Source: Oscillospiraceae bacterium
GTDB lineage: Bacteria; Bacillota; Clostridia; Oscillospirales; Ruminococcaceae
DNA: 7,109 bases
Direction: 5' to 3'
Assembly: GCA_031281115.1 (NCBI GenBank)
Contig: JAITFV010000127.1
Location: forward strand, 1 to 7,109
Part shown: in pieces, positions 1 through 5,070 of the stretch
Numbering within the stretch: position 1 is the first letter of the stretch
Layout: each line of letters begins with the position of its first letter
Translations under genes and position numbers: made by a program
Notes under the pieces: generated by a model
Told to the model about the DNA's origin: nothing
Database searches by the model: none
What the model saw: only the letters and a program-made list of their open reading frames with translations

Positions 1-1
1 A

Positions 2-499
2 ACGTTTGAAGTTTTGTTCGGCGCAGATGAAATTTACACATATAATACAAATGATTATTATCCCGGAAATGCGCGTATTTCCGGAAGAGCGTGGATTACC
101 GATGCATACGGTGGCTCAACCGCGGTAATTGAGAACTGGCACCACGGCGAGTCAATATATCATGACCCCGATATGCAAAGTATGTCCGTCAGCGGGATAC
201 CCTTGCTTCCACAGGATTTTGTGAATATCCGGGTTCCGCCGACAATCTACCGCGAGGGTTTCCGCATTGAATTCGCTGAACCGCCCTCCGGAAGTATAAA
301 CTATGTGCTGTACGACATGAATCTCAATCAGCTTTCACCCGCCCCCGATTCTTTTATGTTTGCGCTGTGGTCTGACTTCAAGCCGCCGACGCAATCCGGG
401 TATTATTATCTTGTGCTTGATACTTCCTGGACTACGGAAAACGATGAAGGTGTTTTTTGGAACGTATATCAGCTTTTTGTACTGCTCGAAATTCCATAA
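2..499 (+). CDS. C-terminal part of an unrecognised protein (5' end outside window)
   Basis: The reading frame is open from base 2 to a TAA at 497-499 and has no stop before the left edge, so this is probably the last ~165 residues of a longer protein. A TTG at 14 could be a start, but no ribosome binding site fits in the few bases before it. I do not recognise the family. The protein is rich in aromatic residues, Pro and Gly, and poor in Lys. It has no membrane segment and no obvious catalytic motif. Its end (GYYYLVLDTSW, then alternating hydrophobic strands to LFVLLEIP) looks like the last beta strands of an extracytoplasmic beta-sandwich. By inference it could be the tail of a secreted or lipid-anchored protein; the signal peptide would lie outside the window. 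It is the only plus-strand gene and converges on guaD. Confidence 0.6.
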   Translation, partial: TFEVLFGADEIYTYNTNDYYPGNARISGRAWITDAYGGSTAVIENWHHGESIYHDPDMQSMSVSGIPLLPQDFVNIRVPPTIYREGFRIEFAEPPSGSINYVLYDMNLNQLSPAPDSFMFALWSDFKPPTQSGYYYLVLDTSWTTENDEGVFWNVYQLFVLLEIP

Positions 500-503
500 T
501 TTA

Positions 504-525
504 AACGGGGGTGTAAACCCCCGTT
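504..525. terminator. Shared hairpin between convergent genes
   Basis: AACGGGGG (504-511) and CCCCCGTT (518-525) form a perfect 8-bp GC-rich stem with a 6-base loop. It lies in the 24-bp gap between the plus-strand gene (stop 497-499) and guaD, and the guaD TAA stop (524-526) falls inside the stem. On the minus strand the stem is followed by TTTAAATTA, on the plus strand by AATACTG. The U-tract is therefore weak in both directions, though better for guaD. A bidirectional terminator is the simplest reading. Confidence 0.7.
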
Positions 526-1066
526 AATACTGCCGTTTATCCTCTTTTTCTTCCCATGCCTGGAACGCTTCCAAACACTCTTCGCGGCCGATAATTTCGA
601 TTTTAAGCCTGTCTTGATTCTCCAAACCTCCGCGAATCGCTTCATAAATAAATCTGTCGTCAAAGCCGATTTCCGCTGCATCGTTTTCGTTGCAGCCGTA
701 ATACAGCTTCGGAATTTTCGCCCAGAAAATCGCACCCAAACACATCGGGCAGGGCTGGCAGGTTGAGTAAATTTCGCAGTCGCTTAAGTCAAATCTGCCG
801 AGCTTTTCCGTAGCGGCGCGGATTGCTGCAATTTCTGCATGCATAGTAGGGTCGTTGGTGGCAAGGACTTGATTGTGTGAGCAGGCTATAATTGCACCAT
901 CCCGCACAATTGCCGCGCCGAACGGTCCTCCTTGCCCGGACTCCATGCCCTTGAAAGCTTCTTCAAGGGCTTTCTTCATGTTTTCATTAAGTTCCCTCTT
1001 ATCCGGCGTGGATTGACAGGTTTGATTTTCCCCGCTTTGGTGCCGTTCAGTTTCAAATTCATTCAT
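524..1066 (-). CDS. guaD: GuaD-type guanine deaminase (cytidine/deoxycytidylate deaminase fold)
   Basis: This is a zinc-dependent purine deaminase, expected to hydrolyse guanine to xanthine and ammonia in cytosolic purine salvage. Zinc-site motifs are visible: HAE at residues 76-78 (His ligand, Glu proton shuttle) and PCPMC at 105-109 (two Cys ligands). GGPFGAAIVRDGAII (47-61) and the C-terminal FQAW...KRQY match the B. subtilis GuaD layout rather than TadA, which lacks that tail. The ATG at 1066 overlaps the stop of the upstream hydrolase gene as ATGA and has GGAGGG 9 nt upstream. It is therefore preferred, although it gives ~25 polar residues before the usual family start. The ATG at 979 (Met30) would give a family-length protein of 151 residues but has no well-placed ribosome binding site. 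Last gene of the cupin-walJ-guaD unit. Activity on another purine or pterin base cannot be excluded. Confidence 0.87.
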   Translation of the reverse strand: MNEFETERHQSGENQTCQSTPDKRELNENMKKALEEAFKGMESGQGGPFGAAIVRDGAIIACSHNQVLATNDPTMHAEIAAIRAATEKLGRFDLSDCEIYSTCQPCPMCLGAIFWAKIPKLYYGCNENDAAEIGFDDRFIYEAIRGGLENQDRLKIEIIGREECLEAFQAWEEKEDKRQY

Positions 1067-1854
1067 ACAGCGACAACCCTCCCTTCGGTTTCAGCCGGTG
1101 CGATTTCAAGCGTATAATCCCTGTTATGCTTTGCGCCGCTCTGTGCAAGATAATGCACCGCACTCTCATAAGCGAGTGCAGGCGTGTTATTTTCGCGGCT
1201 TAAATGCCCCAAAATAAATCTTGTCGCGCCGTTTTTAACGAGTTCAATGAGAAATTCCGCACAATCCCCATTCGGCAAGTGTCCGATATCGGAAGTAATT
1301 CGCCGCTTCAAAAACGCAGGATAATTCCGGTTCCTGCGTAACAATTCCGGCTCGTAATTAGACTCTAAAAACACGAAATCGCTCCCTATTATATTTTCTC
1401 TCACCTCACTCGTAATTATACCGAGGTCAGTGCAATATGCGATTTTCAGGTCGTTTTTTTCAAGCGTAAAGCCCACGCTTTCCGCGCTGTCGTGCGGTGT
1501 GGAAAACGCCTTGATTTCAAAGTCGGTCGGCGCATTTTTAAGTTCAGAAAGTCCGTATAAATTTGCGCCCGAGTAAACCGCATTTTCCGTCATTAGCGCG
1601 CTGAGCGTTCCGCCTGAAGCGTAAACGGGGATTTCAGTGTGTTTCGTAAGCTGAAATAAGCCTTTAATATGGTCGCTGTGTTCGTGGGTTACAAGCACGG
1701 CTTTAACCGCTTCAATACCGATTTCGCAAGAATCAAGTAAAAGGCGCAGTTTCCGAAAACTGCACCCCGCATCAATCAAAATCCCCGCGCTTCTCGAACC
1801 GATAAAAACCGAGTTCCCGCTGCTGGAGCTGCAAAGCGGAATAATCAGAGCCAT
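1063..1854 (-). CDS. walJ: WalJ/YycJ-type metallo-beta-lactamase-fold hydrolase
   Basis: A 263-residue MBL-fold metal-dependent hydrolase, close to the usual length of WalJ (YycJ) proteins. The metal motif HEHSDH is at residues 57-62, with further likely ligands at His121 (TPHD), Asp143 (CTDLG) and His217 (GHLS). The N-terminal SSSSGNSVFIGS and the segment KRRITSDIGHL with GHLSRENNTP are hallmarks of this family. In low-GC Gram-positives the family is often linked to the WalRK cell-wall regulon and has been discussed as a nuclease; its substrate is not settled. No walR/walK genes are near here. The start at 1854 was chosen over the upstream in-frame start at 1914 because the protein then begins directly with the family core, and AGGA (1861-1864) sits 6 nt upstream, overlapping the cupin stop codon. 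The 3' end overlaps guaD by 4 bases (ATGA), implying translational coupling. Confidence 0.88.
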   Translation of the reverse strand: MALIIPLCSSSSGNSVFIGSRSAGILIDAGCSFRKLRLLLDSCEIGIEAVKAVLVTHEHSDHIKGLFQLTKHTEIPVYASGGTLSALMTENAVYSGANLYGLSELKNAPTDFEIKAFSTPHDSAESVGFTLEKNDLKIAYCTDLGIITSEVRENIIGSDFVFLESNYEPELLRRNRNYPAFLKRRITSDIGHLPNGDCAEFLIELVKNGATRFILGHLSRENNTPALAYESAVHYLAQSGAKHNRDYTLEIAPAETEGRVVAV

Positions 1855-1862
1855 AATTTTTC

Positions 1863-2123
1863 CTACAGAAATATGTAATGTTTTCTTACTGCTTTTGAAA
1901 CTTTCCACACACACTTCAAACCTTGCGGGAAAATAACGAAGTCGCCCGCGCCGAAACTCGCGCTGCCGCCGTCATGCTCAACGACGACTTCACCTTCGGT
2001 CAGATAGCAATGCTCCTCGCTATCGTAATACCAGTCGAACGTTGAAGCCTCGCAGCCCCAAGTCGGCAGCTTCGTCATCTTCGCGATGTCCTCGGGTGTC
2101 GCTTTTCTAACTGTGATTTCCAT
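1863..2123 (-). CDS. Small single-domain cupin (cupin_3 / DUF861-like)
   Basis: An 86-residue protein consisting of one cupin barrel. It shows the pattern of cupin_3 proteins: STFDWYYDSEEHCYLTEGEV at residues 27-46, FGAGDFVIFPQGL at 57-69, then a Trp-containing strand and a final VRKHY. The conserved Glu/His-type cupin positions are present only partly (EEHCYLTEGEV), so metal binding is uncertain. The family is related to the EutQ barrel and is usually annotated without a known substrate. The ATG at 2123 was chosen because the family core starts there; in-frame codons upstream to 2180 would lie in the leader. A weak AAGGGA sits about 12 nt upstream. First gene of the trio driven by the promoter at 2193-2221. 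The walJ ribosome binding site overlaps its TAG stop. Its role beside walJ and guaD is unknown. Confidence 0.82.
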   Translation of the reverse strand: MEITVRKATPEDIAKMTKLPTWGCEASTFDWYYDSEEHCYLTEGEVVVEHDGGSASFGAGDFVIFPQGLKCVWKVSKAVRKHYIFL

Positions 2124-2192
2124 AATTTTAAAATTCCCTTCTGAATAAATTAATCCAAAATTCCGCTGACTCCGTTTCAAGTTCCGGTTCTT

Positions 2193-2221
2193 ATTCTAAC
2201 ATATTTTTTCATTTAAGTCAA
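2193..2221 (-). promoter_or_regulatory. Sigma-A promoter for cupin-walJ-guaD
   Basis: On the minus strand TTGACT (-35, 2216-2221) is followed by a 17-bp spacer and TAGAAT (-10, 2193-2198), one mismatch from consensus in each box. The -35 box overlaps the TGA stop of the acetyltransferase gene. Predicted start of transcription is near 2186, giving a leader of about 63 nt before the cupin ATG. I see no strong hairpin or riboswitch-like fold in that leader, and no terminator separates it from the gene upstream. Confidence 0.72.
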
Positions 2222-2805
2222 CGTTTTGCTCGTCTTATTCTTTTGATGATTTTCTTTGCTTTTTCGTAGTTCACCCGTGAGTAATGACGAATATTTTGCA
2301 TATATGTCATCTCCCAGCCGAGTTTTTCGTAGATTCCGACGGCTTTGTGGCTCCAGGTTTGTGTGCCTAAGTAAAAATCAGTATCACCATTTATTTCAAG
2401 CAGCAATTGCGCAGCTTTCGCGCTTGCTGCTTTCCCGAGGCCCAAACCCTGCGCTTCCGGTTTTACTGCAACCCAGTGCAGCCACGGAAAGATTTCACCG
2501 TGCGGATAAAAATTATCGTACCACGCCATGCTCGTGGAAATTTTTTCGCCTCTTGCGTTTTCGACAAAAATACAGCGCTTCTCGAGCTCCGGCAGATGCG
2601 GCAGGAATCTTTCTCTGAAGTATTCGAGCGCCTGCTGTTCGCTGTCGAATTCAAGCACCGACGCTTCGATTTCCGCCCAGTATTTTTCATCACCCGCTTT
2701 AAAAAAGACAAACTTGAAGCCATCGGGCAAGCTCGCTTCGGGAACGGGGATACCTGCTTTTCTCTTCATTAAAACCTTGACAAACGGAACGCTTTTGTTT
2801 AACAA
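2218..2805 (-). CDS. GNAT-family N-acetyltransferase
   Basis: A 195-residue predicted acetyl-CoA-dependent acetyltransferase; the acceptor cannot be told from sequence. The acetyl-CoA pyrophosphate loop is clear at residues 113-125 (V..P.AQGLGLGK), and a second typical GNAT stretch is TWSHKAVGIYEKLGW at 150-164. Around residues 95-112 there is an aromatic-rich strand region (WYDNFYPHGEIFPWLHW), and the C-terminus is strongly basic (KKIIKRIRRAKR). The chosen start is a TTG at 2805: GAGGTGA lies 5 nt upstream, and the N-terminus MLNKSVPF with a following LM.R looks like other members of this group. The next Met in frame (2769) has no ribosome binding site, and the longer frame to 2898 would overlap ldhA by 83 bases. 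The gene begins 10 nt after ldhA, with its Shine-Dalgarno overlapping the ldhA stop, so it is probably co-translated. Confidence 0.83.
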   Translation of the reverse strand: MLNKSVPFVKVLMKRKAGIPVPEASLPDGFKFVFFKAGDEKYWAEIEASVLEFDSEQQALEYFRERFLPHLPELEKRCIFVENARGEKISTSMAWYDNFYPHGEIFPWLHWVAVKPEAQGLGLGKAASAKAAQLLLEINGDTDFYLGTQTWSHKAVGIYEKLGWEMTYMQNIRHYSRVNYEKAKKIIKRIRRAKR

Positions 2806-2815
2806 AAAAATCACC

Positions 2816-3844
2816 TCAAAAACATCTTCCGGTATTTTCTTTTTTATCGCACGGCCCGCCGCATTTGTAGCAAATTTCGTTGTCAAGCGGCTTATCATCT
2901 TTAAAAGCCTTCACGTTTTCCATTGTAGTGAGTGCGATTTCGCGCATTGCTTCCTCGGTGAAGAATGCTTGGTGCGAGGTTAAAAGCACATTCGGGAAAG
3001 TTAAAAGCCGCGAAAGTTCATCATCTTTTATAATCGTGTCCGACAAATCCTCGAAGAAATACTCGCTCTCTTCCTCATAAACATCCAAGCCTGCCCCGCC
3101 GATTTTATAAGTTTTCAAAGCCTCAATTAAAGCCGGGGTGTCAATCAGCGCACCCCTTGAGGTATTGATAACGATTGCATGAGATTTCATTTTTCCGAGG
3201 TTTTCACGGTTTATAATATGCCTTGTTTCGGGCACTAACGGACAGTGCAGCGAAATTACATCCGAATTCGCGAGAAGCTCGTCAAGTCCGACATATTCTA
3301 CATCCAAACCCTCTGCCGGATATGGGTCGGAAGCAAGCACTTTCATGCCGAAACCTTTGCAGATTCCCGCGAAGACGCGCCCGATTTTGCCCGTACCGAT
3401 GATTCCCGCAGTTTTCCCGACTAAATCAATTCCGATAAAGCCGTTTATACTGAAGTTATTATCGCGGGTTCTCGAATAGGCTCTGTGTGTCTTGCGGTTA
3501 AGAGTCAGAAGTAATGCAATTGCGTGTTCGGCGACTGCCGCAGGCGAGTATTCGGGAACTCTTACAACATGGATTTTCCCGTAAGCGGTTTTAAAATCAA
3601 CATTATTGTATCCCGCACAACGAAGCGCGAGCAGCTTCACGCCGTTCCTATGAAGAATATCGAGCGTTTCCTCATCGGCGCTGTCGTTGACAAAAATACA
3701 AACGGCATCGAAACCTTTTGACAAGCAGGCAGTTTCTGCGTTCAGCTTAAAGTCGAAGTATTTAATTTCTGCGCCGAATTTTTCCGTGATTCTGTCAAAC
3801 CATATTTTATCATATGGCTTAGTATCATAAAAAGCGATTTTCAA
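2816..3844 (-). CDS. ldhA: D-lactate dehydrogenase, LdhA type
   Basis: A cytosolic NADH-dependent enzyme reducing pyruvate to D-lactate, regenerating NAD+ in fermentation. Alignment from memory with E. coli LdhA is strong along the whole length: N-terminal MKIAFYDTKPYDK, CIFVND near 49-54, LALRCAG near 72-78, YSRTRDNNFS at 123-132. The Rossmann loop GTGKIG is at 150-155. The catalytic set has the right spacing: Arg230 (NTSRGALID), Glu259 (DVYEEE) and His291 (SHQAF). The start is a TTG at 3844, placing Met1 exactly at the family start; AAAGGAG lies about 13 nt upstream inside the preceding gene, whose stop is only 2 nt away. The protein is ~15 residues longer than E. coli LdhA because of a Cys-rich tail (C325, C328, C332, C341). 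Coupled to an HPr-like gene upstream and a GNAT gene downstream. Confidence 0.93.
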   Translation of the reverse strand: MKIAFYDTKPYDKIWFDRITEKFGAEIKYFDFKLNAETACLSKGFDAVCIFVNDSADEETLDILHRNGVKLLALRCAGYNNVDFKTAYGKIHVVRVPEYSPAAVAEHAIALLLTLNRKTHRAYSRTRDNNFSINGFIGIDLVGKTAGIIGTGKIGRVFAGICKGFGMKVLASDPYPAEGLDVEYVGLDELLANSDVISLHCPLVPETRHIINRENLGKMKSHAIVINTSRGALIDTPALIEALKTYKIGGAGLDVYEEESEYFFEDLSDTIIKDDELSRLLTFPNVLLTSHQAFFTEEAMREIALTTMENVKAFKDDKPLDNEICYKCGGPCDKKENTGRCF

Positions 3845-3846
3845 GT

Positions 3847-4122
3847 CTAATCCAACTCTCCTTTGAGCAGTTCCTCGGCAAGCTTCAAGTCGCGCTGTGC
3901 AGTATCTTCGTTATCGGAGATTGCAGTGAGTTTTACCTTATCGCCTTCCTTAAAGTTGCCTGAAAGCAGACCTATAAGGCTTTTCATAGCTACTTGCCGG
4001 GATTGGTCCTTCGCTATGTAAACGCTGGAAGTTGCCTTCTTTGAGAGTGTATCAATCATGGAATTCACGAATCTGTTATTCCAATCGACTGATATTTTGA
4101 CTTTCTTTTCAACTGTGAACAT
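3847..4122 (-). CDS. HPr-family protein without the active-site histidine
   Basis: A 91-residue protein of HPr length and order (strand, helix, strands, the loop KSLIGLLSGNFKEGD, helix). Ordinary HPr carries phosphate on His15 in a GxHARP motif for the PTS sugar-uptake chain. Here that region reads DWNNRFVN, and the whole protein contains no His, so it cannot carry phosphate on histidine. The serine segment is intact: VAMKSLIGLLS (44-54) matches VNLKSIMGVMS of B. subtilis HPr, placing Ser48 at the regulatory Ser46 that HPr kinase modifies. This recalls Crh, the B. subtilis HPr paralogue with Gln at position 15 that acts only in CcpA-linked regulation. A regulatory rather than transport role is inferred. 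ATG at 4122 has AAAGGA 9 nt upstream. It has its own promoter and is followed after 2 nt by ldhA. Confidence 0.8.
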   Translation of the reverse strand: MFTVEKKVKISVDWNNRFVNSMIDTLSKKATSSVYIAKDQSRQVAMKSLIGLLSGNFKEGDKVKLTAISDNEDTAQRDLKLAEELLKGELD

Positions 4123-4141
4123 AGTTTTACGTCCTTTCGGG

Positions 4142-4158
4142 GGCGAATAATGTTCGCC
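4142..4158 (-). repeat. Hairpin in the 5' leader of the HPr-like gene
   Basis: GGCGAA (4142-4147) and TTCGCC (4153-4158) form a perfect 6-bp stem around a 5-base loop. In the transcript it lies a few nt after the predicted start and ~4 nt before the AAAGGA ribosome binding site region (4132-4137). Together with the flanking GTAGTGGCGAAC context it resembles short GGGCGAAC...GTTCGCCC hairpin repeats scattered between genes in many gut Clostridia. Whether it is such a repeat or a leader element cannot be decided here. Confidence 0.55.
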
Positions 4159-4169
4159 ACTACAGTTTT

Positions 4170-4198
4170 ATTATAGCACAAAATTCCTGCATATGCAA
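4170..4198 (-). promoter_or_regulatory. Sigma-A promoter for HPr-like - ldhA - GNAT
   Basis: On the minus strand TTGCAT (-35, 4193-4198), a 17-bp spacer and a perfect TATAAT (-10, 4170-4175). The predicted transcription start is near 4163, giving a leader of about 40 nt. The -35 box is in the centre, and the spacer in one arm, of the palindrome at 4177-4208, so access of RNA polymerase could be controlled by a protein bound there. Confidence 0.72.
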
Positions 4199-4208
4199 GA
4201 ATTTTGTG
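4177..4208. promoter_or_regulatory. 32-bp near-perfect palindrome over the promoter (operator or terminator)
   Basis: CACAAAATTC (4177-4186) and GAATTTTGTG (4199-4208) are perfect 10-bp arms. Inside them TGCATATGCA (4188-4197) is itself a perfect palindrome, so almost all 32 bp are symmetric. As RNA it could pair over ~14 bp. It starts 18 bp after the rplA stop, so it could end rplA transcription, but on the minus strand it is followed by CTATAATAAAA and has no U-tract. On the plus strand it is followed by TTTTTT, but no plus-strand gene is there to be terminated. Its position over the -35 box and spacer favours an operator. Confidence 0.6.
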
Positions 4209-4226
4209 TTTTTTATTAAAATTAAA

Positions 4227-4919
4227 TTATACTATATATTTGACGGTGGCCACCTTTACGCCGGGACCCATAGTAGACGCAACTGTGCAGCTTTTGATAT
4301 ACTGACCTTTCGCTGCGGAGGGTTTTGCTTTTACGACTGCGCCTATTAAAGTATCAAAATTTTCTTCTAATTTTTCTTTGCCGAATGAAACTTTGCCGAT
4401 GGGACAGTGAATTATATTGGTTTTATCAAGTCTGTACTCGATTTTACCTGCTTTCGCTTCAGTTACGGCTTTGCCGACATCGGGAGTGACAGTTCCGGCT
4501 TTCGGGTTGGGCATAAGCCCCCGGGGACCGAGCACTTTACCTAAGCGCCCCACTACGCCCATCATATCCGGGCTTGCAATCACAACATCGAAATCCATCC
4601 AGCCGCCTTGAATTTTAGCGACTGTATCATCATCTGCAATGAAATCGCTGCCCGCTTCTTCTGCTTCCTTAATTTTATCGCCTTTCGCGAAAACGAGAGT
4701 TCTGACTTTTTTACCCGTACCGTTCGGGAGAACTACCGCGCCTCTTACCTGCTGGTCAGCATGGCGCGAGTCTACGCCGAGCCTTATGTGCATTTCAACC
4801 GTTTCGTCGAACTTAGCTTTTGCGGTGTCACAAACGAGCTGAAGAGCTTCGCTTGTTTCGTATTGTTTGTCTCTGTTTACGAGTTTCGCGCTCGCATTAT
4901 AATTTTTGCCGTGTTTCAT
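4227..4919 (-). CDS. rplA: 50S ribosomal protein L1
   Basis: Binds 23S rRNA at the mobile L1 stalk, assists release of E-site tRNA, and in many bacteria represses its own mRNA. At 230 residues it has the usual length. The family signature [20 protein letters not shown] is at residues 124-143, preceded by the two-domain pattern of L1 (VRTLVFAKG near 72-80; [16 protein letters not shown] at 105-120), and the C-terminal STMGPGVKV is typical. The frame stays open to 4982, but the start at 4919 (MKHGKNY) is right: AAGGAGG lies about 10 nt upstream, the length then fits, and the extra upstream codons fall in a leader containing a likely L1 binding site. Last gene of the rpmG-secE-nusG-rplK-rplA series; rplJ and rplL do not follow. 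Confidence 0.97.
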   Translation of the reverse strand: MKHGKNYNASAKLVNRDKQYETSEALQLVCDTAKAKFDETVEMHIRLGVDSRHADQQVRGAVVLPNGTGKKVRTLVFAKGDKIKEAEEAGSDFIADDDTVAKIQGGWMDFDVVIASPDMMGVVGRLGKVLGPRGLMPNPKAGTVTPDVGKAVTEAKAGKIEYRLDKTNIIHCPIGKVSFGKEKLEENFDTLIGAVVKAKPSAAKGQYIKSCTVASTMGPGVKVATVKYIV

Positions 4920-4929
4920 AATTAATTTT

Positions 4930-4965
4930 CCTCCTTGTGGTTTAACGATTTCTTGAATCTCCCAC
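4930..4965 (-). promoter_or_regulatory. Putative L1 autoregulatory leader (23S rRNA mimic) before rplA
   Basis: The transcript just before rplA can fold with GUGG (4965-4962) paired to CCAC (4940-4937) and an inner GAUU (4959-4956) paired to AAUC (4950-4947). The internal loop carries G-A on the 5' side and GUUAAA on the 3' side. The 5' GUGGGAG and 3' AAACCAC resemble the L1-binding helix 76/77 of 23S rRNA (GUGGGAG...GAAAUACCAC). Known L1 feedback works through such mimics. The outer stem ends 2 nt before the AAGGAGG of rplA, so bound L1 would block ribosome loading. L1 regulation is known in other bacteria; this instance is inferred. Confidence 0.6.
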
Positions 4966-4976
4966 TGATGAACAAT

Positions 4977-5018
4977 GTACAATCGACAACGTACAACATA
5001 TAGCGTACAATCGGCAAT
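4977..5018. repeat. Three tandem 14-bp repeats in the rplK-rplA spacer
   Basis: Three head-to-tail units begin at exact 14-bp steps: GTACAATCGACAAC (4977-4990), GTACAACATATAGC (4991-5004) and GTACAATCGGCAAT (5005-5018). GTACAA is invariant, and units 1 and 3 differ at only two positions. Similar GTACAATT/GTACATTG-rich short repeats occur between genes in many Clostridia genomes. No promoter or protein-binding role is evident. Confidence 0.75.
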
Positions 5019-5059
5019 TTATTACATTGCGGTGTTGTTAATTTTTATCAGAATTGCCG
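5012..5059. repeat. Inverted repeat with alternative pairing between rplK and rplA
   Basis: CGGCAATT (5012-5019) and AATTGCCG (5052-5059) are perfect 8-bp arms around 32 bases. A competing shorter stem is possible: GCAAT at 5014-5018 can pair instead with ATTGC at 5026-5030. The structure starts 11 nt after the rplK stop and has no U-tract, so it looks more like an mRNA processing or stability element than a terminator. The left arm overlaps the third 14-bp repeat. Confidence 0.5.
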
Positions 5060-5070
5060 GTTAGTTTTTA

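Noticed and set aside
524..1066. tRNA adenosine deaminase TadA
   Set aside because: The HAE and PCPMC motifs are shared, but the GGPFGAAIV segment, GFDDRFIY and the C-terminal FQAW tail fit GuaD; TadA is shorter.
1855..1914. Longer start for the WalJ-like hydrolase at 1914
   Set aside because: It would overlap the cupin gene by 52 bases; the family core begins at the ATG at 1854, which has AGGA upstream.
2806..2898. Longer start for the acetyltransferase at 2898
   Set aside because: It would overlap ldhA by 83 bases; GAGGTGA is correctly placed before the TTG at 2805.
2256..2983. Several plus-strand open frames opposite the acetyltransferase and ldhA
   Set aside because: They are antisense shadows of well-supported genes, with no ribosome binding sites and Phe/Ser/Arg-rich low-complexity translations.
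4920..4982. In-frame N-terminal extension of L1 up to 4982
   Set aside because: It makes L1 21 residues too long, has no ribosome binding site and runs through the likely L1 leader; AAGGAGG precedes the ATG at 4919.
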